From the NCBI GenBank assembly GCA_937885015.1, contig CALAAS010000038.1, positions 166,018 through 230,017 on the forward strand: DNA of 64,000 bases. The letters run 5' to 3'. Position 1 is the first letter of the stretch; every line of letters begins with the position of its first letter. This document shows, piece by piece, positions 25,590 to 32,750 of this stretch. The translations under genes and the position numbers were made by a program. The DNA comes from an uncultured Clostridium sp. (lineage in GTDB: Bacteria > Bacillota > Clostridia > Lachnospirales > Lachnospiraceae). The notes beneath the pieces were generated by a model, which worked only from the letters and a program-made list of their open reading frames with translations, was not told the origin of the DNA and did no database searches.

Positions 25590-25727
25590 TTACTCTGCCT
25601 TTGGAGAAGTTGCTGCTTCTTCAAGGGCCTTTTTCATTTTTTCCAATTCCTTCATGGCGTTATCATAGGTTTCCAGCATTTTGTAATATCGCCATTCTGG
25701 AATCATAATCATCTTTTGTGTGTTCAT
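25590..25727 (-). CDS. small coiled-coil protein, 45 residues
   Basis: Reads MNTQKMIMIPEWRYYKMLET, then YDNAMKELEKMKKALEEAAT and a short tail. The ATG overlaps the stop of the upstream gene as ATGA, so it is translationally coupled. The helical second half could dimerise. Function unknown. Confidence 0.6.
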   Translation of the reverse strand: MNTQKMIMIPEWRYYKMLETYDNAMKELEKMKKALEEAATSPKAE

Positions 25728-25915
25728 ACTTCATCTGCCTTTCTCATATATTTCTCATATAAATCCATAACTGAATCAGAAACGCCGCTGCTATATATCT
25801 TCCGAATATCATCTATTACATTCGGATGCAGCATCTTCAGCCATTTCAATAAATCAGAACGGCTATTCACAGCTAAACTTTTTCGATCTCCGACAAAATC
25901 AATTCTGTATCTCAT
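25724..25915 (-). CDS. hypothetical protein, 63 residues
   Basis: Reads MRYRIDFVGDRKSLAVNSRS and continues with DLLKWLKMLHPNVIDDIRKI. No known family. It is coupled by ATGA overlaps to genes on both sides, the mark of a compact phage-type operon. Confidence 0.6.
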   Translation of the reverse strand: MRYRIDFVGDRKSLAVNSRSDLLKWLKMLHPNVIDDIRKIYSSGVSDSVMDLYEKYMRKADEV

Positions 25916-26238
25916 GCCGCCACCTCCTGCACCTGTGACCGCCCAAAGAACCAGGCTTTATATATGGCTCCGTCTCCTTTACTGCCCCATATGAGATCAG
26001 CACCAAATAAAGCCTTGCTGCCATGTATAACCTCATATCCCAGCTTTTTCCACTCGCTCCATGTATTTGTTTCCTCTGTGACCTCTGTTGCCGCTTTGGC
26101 TCTCTCAATGCGGTTCTGGTTGATTTCAGCTGCCTTTGCAGACAGCCACGCCCTGTGAAGTGCTTCAGCGAATGTAATTTCTGCTTTTTTGAAAATCTCC
26201 CATGCCTTTTTCATTATCTGGCTTAAATTGTACTTCAT
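25912..26238 (-). CDS. mobile-element protein with MKKAWEIFKKA helix and cytoplasmic C-domain
   Basis: 108 residues. The N-terminal MKYNLSQIMKKAWEIFKKAE and ITFAEALHRAWLSAKAAEIN are a pattern I know from many Clostridia conjugative elements and phages, with no assigned function. The C-terminal half (WSEWKKLGYEVIHGSKALFG) ends a few residues after an aromatic segment. The ATG at 26236-26238 follows AAAGGAGG; the upstream codons are leader. First gene behind the promoter at 26410-26438. Confidence 0.65.
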   Translation of the reverse strand: MKYNLSQIMKKAWEIFKKAEITFAEALHRAWLSAKAAEINQNRIERAKAATEVTEETNTWSEWKKLGYEVIHGSKALFGADLIWGSKGDGAIYKAWFFGRSQVQEVAA

Positions 26239-26409
26239 CTTATGACCTCCTTTGTATTGGAACAAGCCCCGGCAGGCTTTAAACATCTAGCGGTTTTTGC
26301 GGCTTCTCAATCTCTCTTATCCTGTTTCCCGGTGTTATGTTGTACTCTTGCTTTCCCTTTCGGTACTCCCGTCCACCTACGCTTGTTCCGTTTCCTTTAT
26401 CTTGATTAC

Positions 26410-26438
26410 ATTATACTACGAATAGCGTAAACTGTCAA
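26410..26438 (-). promoter_or_regulatory. minus-strand promoter with operator O1 in the spacer
   Basis: TTGACA, 17-nt spacer, TATAAT. The spacer holds TACGCTATTCGTA (complement of 26417-26429), a near-palindrome with TACG/CGTA ends. It drives the small-protein operon that leads to int. Confidence 0.8.
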
Positions 26439-26486
26439 CCGTTTTTTGAAATATTTTTACGCTGTTTGTATTTTTATTTTCACATA

Positions 26487-26515
26487 TTGACATTTTACTA
26501 CTAATAGCGTATTAT
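26487..26515 (+). promoter_or_regulatory. plus-strand promoter with operator O2 in the spacer
   Basis: TTGACA, 17-nt spacer, TATTAT. The spacer holds TACTAATAGCGTA (26499-26511), nearly the same 13-mer as O1. It drives the 70-residue XRE protein, which probably binds both sites. Confidence 0.8.
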
Positions 26516-26554
26516 TATAGTAAGTCATAGTATAATTAAAAAGGAGGGGGCAAA

Positions 26555-26767
26555 ATGCTAAAATCACGCTTAAAAGTTTTACTTGCCGAAAACGATATGA
26601 CACAATCAAAGCTATCAGAAATAACAAACATACGCCCCGGTACAATTACAAATATTGTCAATAATACAATCAAACAAATTCCGGTTGAAGCTGTATGTAA
26701 AATATGTGAAGTTCTAAATTGTGACATAGGGGATATATTTCATTATGTGCCAGATAAAGAAGAATAG
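26555..26767 (+). CDS. small XRE/Cro-type repressor
   Basis: 70 residues, almost only a helix-turn-helix domain: DMTQSKLSEITNIRPGTITN, then NIVNNTIKQIPVEAVCKICE and a C-terminal LNCDIGDIFHYVPD, the YozG/Cro-like type. AAAGGAGG precedes the ATG. It faces the small-protein/int operon across two promoters that carry matched operators, so it likely represses its own gene and that operon. Confidence 0.85.
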   Translation: MLKSRLKVLLAENDMTQSKLSEITNIRPGTITNIVNNTIKQIPVEAVCKICEVLNCDIGDIFHYVPDKEE

Positions 26768-26806
26768 GCTCTTGCGTTCTGCTGCCAGATATGCTATATT
26801 GATAAT

Positions 26807-26905
26807 AGAAAAGGGAAAGCCAAAGACACACGGCCTACCCATACAATAACATTAGCGTGTTACAATGTAACAGCCGTCACTATTGCGAGTAGTGGCGGCT
26901 ATTTT
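26807..26905 (+). ncRNA. candidate small RNA opposite the toxin-like gene
   Basis: A plus-strand promoter (TTGCGT at 26772, 17-nt spacer, TATATT at 26795-26800) and a strong terminator bound about 100 nt without a good open frame. The 3' end overlaps the stop codon of the minus-strand toxin-like gene, so the two transcripts could pair. This fits a type I antitoxin RNA; no direct proof in sequence. Confidence 0.4.
26872..26905 (+). terminator. intrinsic terminator, plus strand
   Basis: AGCCGTCACTA, 7-nt loop, TAGTGGCGGCT, then ATTTTC. Ends either the XRE transcript or the candidate small RNA. Confidence 0.7.
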
Positions 26906-26994
26906 CTTCCCTTGAAGATTGTATAACACAATCCAACAAGAGCGACAATGAATATACCTGTCTGTATCAGATCAGAATATGTAATCATTGGCAT
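26899..26994 (-). CDS. putative holin-like toxin (type I TA), 31 residues
   Basis: Reads MPMITYSDLIQTGIFIVALV followed by GLCYTIFKGRK: a polar start, one hydrophobic helix, and a basic end. This is the form of the short holin-like toxins common in Firmicutes. AAAGGGGGGCG precedes the ATG. The 5' leader can fold (CCCTCC…GGAGGG), which could hide the ribosome site. Its own promoter lies at 27085-27114. Confidence 0.65.
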   Translation of the reverse strand: MPMITYSDLIQTGIFIVALVGLCYTIFKGRK

Positions 26995-27084
26995 CGCCCC
27001 CCTTTCCTCTTTGGTCTGGAGGGTTTGCCCCTCCGAAAATGGAGGGTAGGCCGCCTTTTATGTGCTCTGACTTTCCGTGAAATC

Positions 27085-27114
27085 AGTATAGCACACTTTC
27101 CCTTTATCAGGCAA
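27085..27114 (-). promoter_or_regulatory. promoter of the toxin-like gene
   Basis: Minus strand TTGCCT, 18-nt spacer, TATACT. The leader of about 85 nt contains the GGAGGG/CCCTCC hairpin at about 27019-27048. Confidence 0.55.
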
Positions 27115-27116
27115 TC

Positions 27117-27386
27117 TTATTTCCAGTTATTTTCAATTTTTGTCGCAGGAATTATTTTTTCAACGCAGGCCATCAGTTCAGATCCATATACGCTCTTGCG
27201 GACACCGAAACCAATTTGCACATAGTCTCCAATTTCGGCCGACTCATCAAAACATTTAATTCTTACTTTTTCCCCAGAAAAATCAACTTCTAAGCTTTTC
27301 AGAACATAAGGTTTTCCGTTTCGACTTATTCCGTTATAAACCGAAACCCCAACTATTTTCAAAACCATACAGCAATTATTATTCAT
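27117..27386 (-). CDS. small protein, possible OB-fold
   Basis: 89 residues with an alternating strand pattern: MVLKIVGVSVYNGISRNGKP, then YVLKSLEVDFSGEKVRIKCF and GDYVQIGFGVRKSVYG. The pattern suggests a small barrel, as in phage single-strand-binding or RstB-like proteins, but I cannot name a family. The ATG at 27384-27386 follows AAAGGAATT. Confidence 0.6.
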   Translation of the reverse strand: MNNNCCMVLKIVGVSVYNGISRNGKPYVLKSLEVDFSGEKVRIKCFDESAEIGDYVQIGFGVRKSVYGSELMACVEKIIPATKIENNWK

Positions 27387-27494
27387 CACTAATTCCTTTC
27401 TGTGCTTATTATTTTGGCTCAATTTCGGCTTGTAGGAGGGCAAGCGGCAATTCCTACCCTAAAAACCTTTCAAGCCTTTTTTGCTTTTTACTTA

Positions 27495-28361
27495 TTATTC
27501 TGTTTTTTCTCTGAAATTTCCTGTATCTACATACCGCAAAATGCTTTCTGAAAAATCATCAAATGTTTTTATTTTATTTATTATGTCCGGGTCTGCGTCT
27601 GCTAATTGCCGGATTCTTTCTCTTTTTTCTTCCTCGCTGGCCGGATTCCCAATCATCTTAGAAATTCTCTCTTTTTCTTTTTTAGTCACTTTAAATTCCA
27701 ATGGAATTTTTGAAGCGTTCCAAGCTTCTTCTGCTTCTTTTGCTGATGAATCTTTTTCCAGATAATCGGCTGCACCAAGCCGCCGCCAAACTGGATACTC
27801 CCCTTGAGATATGCCGCTGACTGTCCATTCTCCTAACAAATCCTTTCCCGGAAACTCTGGAGCTGAACCGCTATAACATTCTACTGCGTCCTTTGCATTG
27901 CTTACCGCTGTATGTAACTTCCTTGTAAAATCTCCCATCTTGGGGACATCGAAGAAATATCCGCTGTTTTTTGCAACTTCTCCCAAAATCCGCAGGCCGA
28001 AAAAGCTATCTTGAACGCTATCTTTCAATACCTCCAATTCATCTATAGACATTTTTAATTCAAAATTTCGGATGCAGTTCATTGTTTGAAGTAAATTATT
28101 GTCCAGTGGCTTAATCATCCACCGTCTAAAATCTTCTTGAATATCTTTTTCAATTTCAGATATTTTATCTATTGCAATTTCTCTTTCAGCCTGCATTTTC
28201 CCGGAAGCATCCCCCCAGATAGTAGCCGACTGAAGCATAAACTCTTTTTCAGAGTATCGCTCTCTTGCCCTGTTCATTTTTGCGTTATAATCTATAAAAC
28301 ATTTATCTGCTTTTTTTTGAAAACTTGATACTGTCTTTCTAATTTCTTCAAATCCTGTCAT
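27495..28361 (-). CDS. phage-type hypothetical protein, helical
   Basis: 288 residues. The first 70 are a charged helix (MTGFEEIRKTVSSFQKKADK, KISEIEKDIQEDFRRWMIKP), the middle has a conserved-looking segment (FFGLRILGEVAKNSGYFFDV, AVSNAKDAVECY) and the end is charged again. Similar proteins occur beside phage packaging genes in Clostridia. No enzymatic motif. Possible role in satellite packaging or helper interference is speculation. Confidence 0.65.
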   Translation of the reverse strand: MTGFEEIRKTVSSFQKKADKCFIDYNAKMNRARERYSEKEFMLQSATIWGDASGKMQAEREIAIDKISEIEKDIQEDFRRWMIKPLDNNLLQTMNCIRNFELKMSIDELEVLKDSVQDSFFGLRILGEVAKNSGYFFDVPKMGDFTRKLHTAVSNAKDAVECYSGSAPEFPGKDLLGEWTVSGISQGEYPVWRRLGAADYLEKDSSAKEAEEAWNASKIPLEFKVTKKEKERISKMIGNPASEEEKRERIRQLADADPDIINKIKTFDDFSESILRYVDTGNFREKTE

Positions 28362-28374
28362 CTCTTATTACCTC

Positions 28375-28599
28375 CTATAGCCATTCTTTTAAGTCTTCTC
28401 TAAGTGGATCAACTTTTTCCTCTGCCAGAATTTCCGGCACTTTGGGCCCTTCAATATACGGCGCTAATTCTTCTCGTAGTTGCTGTGGCGATTTATTTTT
28501 TTTCGCTAATCGCATAGCAATTTCAACCGCCGGAGATTTCGCCTGTTCCTGCTTTTTCTTCTCTGATCTAAGTCGCTGCAATTCAAAATCACTCAACAT
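28375..28599 (-). CDS. small charged hypothetical protein
   Basis: 74 residues, Lys/Glu-rich helix: MLSDFELQRLRSEKKKQEQA, then AVEIAMRLAKKNKSPQQLRE. Thirteen bases before the 288-residue gene and two bases after the next one. No family recognised. Confidence 0.6.
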   Translation of the reverse strand: MLSDFELQRLRSEKKKQEQAKSPAVEIAMRLAKKNKSPQQLREELAPYIEGPKVPEILAEEKVDPLREDLKEWL

Positions 28600-28601
28600 A
28601 A

Positions 28602-28826
28602 TTATTTTGCCCTCTCTTTCATTACCTTAATTTTTTTATCCAATTCTTTAACAACTTTTTCTTTGCACATTTCAAGAAAAGCCGCTGCACAAGCCATATC
28701 TGCCTTGCAACCACAATCTTCACTTGCAAAAGCCATATAAGTATTAAATTTCAAAAATGTATCAATAGCTTCATTTACTGCTTTGTCTGATAATAAATCT
28801 TCATCACGGCCATAACTCCAACCCAT
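28602..28826 (-). CDS. small hypothetical protein with four Cys-type residues
   Basis: 74 residues; SEDCGCKADMACAAAFLEMC holds four cysteines in a CxC…C…C spacing that could bind metal, followed by a Lys-rich helix. Ribosome site GGAAGG upstream. Function unknown. Confidence 0.6.
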   Translation of the reverse strand: MGWSYGRDEDLLSDKAVNEAIDTFLKFNTYMAFASEDCGCKADMACAAAFLEMCKEKVVKELDKKIKVMKERAK

Positions 28827-28844
28827 ATTCTTCCATCCTTTCTA

Positions 28845-29096
28845 TCAAATCGCAGTACCTACTTTGTACCATTTGTTTGTTTTACCATGAAAAATCTTTC
28901 TTTCTCCCGTATCAATTAGAAATGCTGTACTTCCTGGATGAACATAATGCGGAAGTTTAGATACATCTTCGCTGAACCCTTGATAATTCCTTATCATTCC
29001 TATTACATTTGCCGCTTCGAAACTTCCTGAATCCCATATATCATCGCCTTGACGGTAAAACACACCATCTACAACCATATTTTTATCTGCTCTCAT
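28845..29096 (-). CDS. small phage-type protein, strand rich
   Basis: 83 residues: MRADKNMVVDGVFYRQGDDI, HYVHPGSTAFLIDTGERKIF and a closing NKWYKV. The ending is like small phage head or connector proteins (ITTGKTKKFDGKNWY-like), but the match is weak. Overlaps the next small gene by 14 bases. Confidence 0.6.
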   Translation of the reverse strand: MRADKNMVVDGVFYRQGDDIWDSGSFEAANVIGMIRNYQGFSEDVSKLPHYVHPGSTAFLIDTGERKIFHGKTNKWYKVGTAI

Positions 29097-29232
29097 TCAT
29101 CTCCTCTTCTCTAATACGCCCAATAAAGCACCAGTAAACATCTGGAAACTTTTGCTTTACTTGATGTTTTTCTGGCCACGATAATTTTTCAAATTCTTCC
29201 AATGTCCGGGGCGGTTCCCGTATCTCTGCCAT
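29083..29232 (-). CDS. small protein, 49 residues
   Basis: Reads MAEIREPPRTLEEFEKLSWP, then EKHQVKQKFPDVYWCFIGRI and REEEMNESR. AAAGGAG with 9-nt spacing precedes the ATG. A compact aromatic fold is likely; no family recognised. Confidence 0.6.
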   Translation of the reverse strand: MAEIREPPRTLEEFEKLSWPEKHQVKQKFPDVYWCFIGRIREEEMNESR

Positions 29233-29487
29233 GTTATCAACTCCTTTTTTGCAAATTTTGAATTTTTTTGAGGTGGCAGCAGGAGGGACTTTTTATTGGT
29301 TTCGAGTAGAAAAGCACCCTACCCGGTCTATCCATCTGATTATTTAAGACCCCTACCTAGCCTCTTTTCTAGCTGAAAAACCGTATATCAAAAGATCTCA
29401 CTTGACATATCATGCGTTGTTTTCCTTGTAAATACGTCATTTACAAACCTTATATCATTTCTCTGTGACAATCATTGTGACAAACGA
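29233..29487. other. non-coding gap after the TerS-like gene
   Basis: 255 bases with no supported gene. It holds a 21-bp palindrome TTGTAAAT-ACGTC-ATTTACAA at 29426-29446 and the inverted copy of the paired TTGTCACA motif. A packaging-site role is possible from its place beside TerS but is unproven. Confidence 0.4.
29464..29483 (-). repeat. paired TTGTCACA motif, internal inverted copy
   Basis: On the minus strand TTGTCACA, 4 nt, TTGTCACA, the same spacing as the left-end copy. Lies 5 bases after the TerS-like stop. Confidence 0.6.
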
Positions 29488-29994
29488 TTATAATTCCGGC
29501 TTTTCTGGCTCTGGTGCATCTATGTAACTAGCGTGCCTAGCTGCGATCTCTTCCCGTGATGATGTAGGAACCTGACTTTGAGTATCTGTTATTATTTCAA
29601 TTCCCGAATCATCACGATATTTGAAATGATTTTTCATCAAAAAGCAAAATGCAGCTACATTAATTTTTCCTGTAGTTCCCCAGTTTTCCAAAAGTGCCGC
29701 TAAAACCTGTTTAGCACGCGTGATTATTTCCCCTCGCTCTGAACCCTCTTTCTGCCAATCTAGCAATGTCTGCCTTGTAACTCCAAGTGATAAAGCCATC
29801 ATTTCAACCCCCGGCTTCACATCTTCTTCAATGCAGCGTTGGAACATATACTCTATGCGTTTTCTAACTTCATTTGCTTCTGTAACTCTAGGCAACTTTT
29901 GAAGTTCAGTCATTCGCTCTATCATAGCTGCCATTTCCCCAGGTTTTACATCAATAGGCTGATTATTTGGAAAATTACTCCTTCTATTGCTCAT
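29488..29994 (-). CDS. gp3/TerS-like DNA-packaging protein
   Basis: 168 residues. After a 40-residue lead comes VRKRIEYMFQRCIEEDVKPG, then a helix-turn-helix (MMALSLGVTRQTLLDWQKEG) and INVAAFCFLMKNHFKYRD, the arrangement of the gp3-type small terminase/packaging proteins found in Clostridia phages and islands. The C-terminus is acidic. Without a large terminase in the element, it would have to redirect a helper phage motor, as in SaPIs. Family assignment is from memory of the pattern. Confidence 0.6.
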   Translation of the reverse strand: MSNRRSNFPNNQPIDVKPGEMAAMIERMTELQKLPRVTEANEVRKRIEYMFQRCIEEDVKPGVEMMALSLGVTRQTLLDWQKEGSERGEIITRAKQVLAALLENWGTTGKINVAAFCFLMKNHFKYRDDSGIEIITDTQSQVPTSSREEIAARHASYIDAPEPEKPEL

Positions 29995-30059
29995 TTTTAC
30001 CCTCCTTTTCTTGCTCTTTTTTAGATGTCAAGCTATTCGCAAAAGCTAGCTTATCCCCT

Positions 30060-30281
30060 TTATCTAGCTTGTCCTTCCTTTCTTTTTTGTTTATCTATTC
30101 GGTCTAACTCATCAATCACACACAATACCAAGCTTTTCAAAAACTCTGATTCTCTCATAAGCGTTCCAGCCTCCTTAATAATCTGATCCCAAGTTTTATC
30201 CTTTCCATCATTGTCATACCACTTTTGATGAAAGACCCAGGCGGATCTCCACTGGTTAAAATATTTCTCCTTAAAATCCAC
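30060..30281 (-). CDS. small hypothetical protein, 73 residues
   Basis: GTG start with AAAGGA 10 nt upstream. Reads VDFKEKYFNQWRSAWVFHQK (first residue Met in vivo), then IIKEAGTLMRESEFLKSLVL and a basic tail. Aromatic N-terminus and helical rest; the type often lies beside phage replication genes. Function unknown. Confidence 0.55.
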   Translation of the reverse strand: MDFKEKYFNQWRSAWVFHQKWYDNDGKDKTWDQIIKEAGTLMRESEFLKSLVLCVIDELDRIDKQKRKEGQAR

Positions 30282-30330
30282 GCTTTCACATCCTTTCGTT
30301 TATCAGGCCTGATAAGGAAAAATCTCTTTG

Positions 30331-30620
30331 CGTCACTTTCGTCACTTTTTTCTCGCAACTCTTTTTATATATGTATTTATCTTTATTTTTTCTGTTTTAC
30401 TAAGTTATAAGTAAAAAACTGACGGTATTGACGGTAATGTCTGGAAACCCTTGAATTTCAAAGTTTTTTCAGCCGTCACTTTTTTTCAAATACTGACGAT
30501 ATGCTGACGGTTTTCCATAAAAAACTGACTCTGTTTTTTATGGAAATGGTAAAGTTGCAAGCTCTTCTTCAGATACAGTCATAAAGTCGTCACTTTTTGA
30601 ATCATTTGCCGTCACTTTTC
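30331..30620. other. candidate replication origin: iterons flanking an AT-rich stretch
   Basis: CGTCACTTT-type motifs at about 30331, 30340, 30474, 30588 and 30610, and inverted TGACGG-type motifs at about 30420, 30429, 30494 and 30505, surround an A+T stretch at 30352-30418. The group spans the 3' end of the helicase gene. SaPI origins have the same design: two iteron clusters around an AT-rich core at the 3' end of rep. Confidence 0.6.
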
Positions 30621-31902
30621 CGACAGAAAAACCCGTGAAATAGCGTTCCGTTTTTCCTCGTGCCTCTGCAAAATTCTTTGTACGCAGTGCCTTAAAAAAG
30701 CCGTTTCTAGTTAATGCTACTCTTTCTTCATTTTCACAGTAACTTTTAAAGTCATTAAAAGCTAATGTTCTTTCAGCCTTAAGGTCCGTGCCTACAGTAC
30801 AATTATCATTCAACCAAGATTCGACAACATCTGAATCTTTTCTCATTTGCAACACTGCCTGCCTACTATTGGTTGATTCAGTAATAGTTCCTCTTTGGTA
30901 CATTTCATGTAATGCTTTTATTGCTAATTGGATAAAATAAGGCAATTCTTTTTCTAGCTTCTCTGCTAGCTCAGGATCAGGGTTTTCTGGTTGCTTGTCC
31001 ATCTTTAAAATGAGCAATCTCCTATAAAATCCGTTTGTCCTTTCTGATGTTATGAGTGGCAGTGTATTTGTTGAAAATAACATTTTAGAATAATTTTTAA
31101 ACATGAATCCGTCCTGTCCTTTTCGTTCCGAAAAAACGAAATCCTCGCCCAGAAGTTTTTTCATTGTTGCTGTATCTTCTAATAATCCCTCTGATAGATC
31201 TGCGCATGAATTTAAGGTTTTACCAACTAATAAAGATGTTGAAAATCTCCTGCTTAACTCTTGAAGTGCGACATTACTTACATTTGAAATTCCAACTGCT
31301 TTTTCGATCAATAAAATCAAAACGCTTTTTCCAGTTCCACCCAAACCACACAAAATCAAAAACTTTTGTTGGGAGGTATCTTTTGTAAAACACAATCCAG
31401 CATATTCAAGCATCATTTGCCGATCATCTGGGCAACTAAAAATGAAATTAAAAAATCGTTCAATTTCTTTTCCCTTTACTGCATTTTGAATATCTGACCA
31501 TTTCCACGGTAACTGGTTAATACTAAGAAATTTAGGATCATGCGCTATTACCTTCATACATTTTGCATCTAACATGCAATCTTGAAGATTAATCCAACTT
31601 TTAGGGTATCGATTTACTTCTGAAATATCTTTTTGAAGTTCATCAGCATCTAGTATTAAGTTGTAAATTTGATTGATTGTGCGACTTTTTTTGAATTTGT
31701 CAAAGAGCAAGTCGCGTATAATTTTTTTAAGCTTAGTTCCTTGACGATCTGGATCAAATACGCCATGTTCATAAATATATGGACAACCACATATAAATAT
31801 CGAATAATTGTTTTTTATGTATTCAAAGACCCTGAAATCAAAAACCCCTGTTGGTTTTCCATTAGAATCAATCAAATGAAATTGAATCTTATCAACATCC
31901 AA
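30538..31902 (-). CDS. P4/D5-type replicative helicase (SF3)
   Basis: 454 residues from a TTG start with GGGGGTG 7 nt upstream. N-terminal D5-like domain (about 60-170), then SF3 ATPase: GLGGTGKS at about 187-194 (Walker A), SCADLSEGLLED (Walker B region) and LFSTNTLPLIT (sensor). The C-terminal winged-helix part (AFNDFKSYCENEERVALTRN) may bind the iterons, which overlap its last codons. Unwinds DNA at the element origin. Pairs with the primase-like gene 19 bases upstream. Confidence 0.88.
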   Translation of the reverse strand: MDVDKIQFHLIDSNGKPTGVFDFRVFEYIKNNYSIFICGCPYIYEHGVFDPDRQGTKLKKIIRDLLFDKFKKSRTINQIYNLILDADELQKDISEVNRYPKSWINLQDCMLDAKCMKVIAHDPKFLSINQLPWKWSDIQNAVKGKEIERFFNFIFSCPDDRQMMLEYAGLCFTKDTSQQKFLILCGLGGTGKSVLILLIEKAVGISNVSNVALQELSRRFSTSLLVGKTLNSCADLSEGLLEDTATMKKLLGEDFVFSERKGQDGFMFKNYSKMLFSTNTLPLITSERTNGFYRRLLILKMDKQPENPDPELAEKLEKELPYFIQLAIKALHEMYQRGTITESTNSRQAVLQMRKDSDVVESWLNDNCTVGTDLKAERTLAFNDFKSYCENEERVALTRNGFFKALRTKNFAEARGKTERYFTGFSVGKVTANDSKSDDFMTVSEEELATLPFP

Positions 31903-31921
31903 AGCCTAACCACCCCCTTAT

Positions 31922-32428
31922 CTATCTAACACTACATAAAAAATCTAAGCGATATTCTTCCATCTGTTTCTGATTCACGGCCATACACCAGGCATCAGAA
32001 AACGGCTCTGAATGCCGCTGAATAATGTACAAGGCGTTAATTCGTCTTTTGCATGTGTCGACTTGCCTTCGCCAGGCTTCTGCGTGCCTCTTTTGGTCTT
32101 TTCTAGCCACTTCATTAGCCTGCTCCTGCTGTCGAATTCTCTGCCGGATATTTTCCTTATCAGGCGAATCAGAAATACCATATGCGGATTTAATTTCACT
32201 TAAAGCTATCCATGAATCGACTTGACGAACATGGCTCCACAATCGAATAGCATCGCCGCCAATTCCTCTCCCAAAGTCAAAAAATGATTTTGTTTTTGGG
32301 TAGATTTTTATTGATGGCGTTTTTTCGCCTGGATAACGATACATTCCCTTCACTGGTTCGCCTAGTAAATGATTAGCAACACCTTCAATATGAATCACTG
32401 CTTTTACTTCTTCAAAATTTTCTCTCAT
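31922..32428 (-). CDS. CHC2-like primase zinc-finger protein, zinc ligands lost
   Basis: 168 residues. YRYPGEKTPSIKIYPKTKSF, FDFGRGIGGDAIRLW follows the CHC2 primase pattern (HGEKTPSFSV…CFGCGAGGD) in order and spacing, but the cysteines and the histidine are replaced by other residues. The C-terminal half is a basic helix (QRIRQQEQANEVARKDQKRH). A non-zinc version of this domain occurs in plasmid and satellite replication proteins. Likely helps the helicase at the origin. Confidence 0.65.
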   Translation of the reverse strand: MRENFEEVKAVIHIEGVANHLLGEPVKGMYRYPGEKTPSIKIYPKTKSFFDFGRGIGGDAIRLWSHVRQVDSWIALSEIKSAYGISDSPDKENIRQRIRQQEQANEVARKDQKRHAEAWRRQVDTCKRRINALYIIQRHSEPFSDAWCMAVNQKQMEEYRLDFLCSVR

Positions 32429-32443
32429 TTTTATTCTCTTTTA

Positions 32444-32641
32444 CTATTCTGAAATACATTCAAGATATTTTTTAACCTTTTCTACGTTCCAAAGCACACG
32501 CCGTCCAATCTGAATACGTGCTTCTGCCTGTATTCCAATTTCAACAGCTGTCTTTCGCCCAGATTGCAGTATTTCCTGAAGTCCAGACGTGTCCACACAT
32601 AAACTTTGATTATTGGTTTTATATTTAGTTTTGGGATTCAT
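32444..32641 (-). CDS. excisionase/AlpA-like DNA-binding protein
   Basis: 65 residues with a winged helix-turn-helix: LQEILQSGRKTAVEIGIQAE, then ARIQIGRRVLWNVEKVKKYL, the HTH_17/excisionase pattern ending in the basic wing. AAGGAAGAG precedes the ATG. It is divergent from the XRE repressor and first in the replication operon, the position of alpA/xis in PICIs. Confidence 0.75.
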   Translation of the reverse strand: MNPKTKYKTNNQSLCVDTSGLQEILQSGRKTAVEIGIQAEARIQIGRRVLWNVEKVKKYLECISE

Positions 32642-32671
32642 ATTTTCTCTTCCTTTCGTCTTGTTTCAATG

Positions 32672-32700
32672 TTGTACAACTGATACTTCTATGGTATCAT
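32672..32700 (+). promoter_or_regulatory. repressor promoter and operators in the divergent switch
   Basis: TTGTAC, 17-nt spacer, TATCAT on the plus strand. Two palindromes overlap it: GTTGTACAAC at 32671-32680 and GATAC-7nt-GTATC at 32682-32698. They suit autorepression and control of the divergent excisionase-replication operon. Confidence 0.65.
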
Positions 32701-32750
32701 TTGAATTAAAGAATGTTTACTTCTTTTATTTTCTAATAAGGAGGTTTTTT

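Noticed and set aside
26457..26727. Minus-strand frames opposite the small XRE gene
   Set aside because: They cover the divergent promoters and operators and lack ribosome sites.
31164..31388. Plus-strand frame inside the helicase gene
   Set aside because: Shadow of the helicase; no start signals and no domain.
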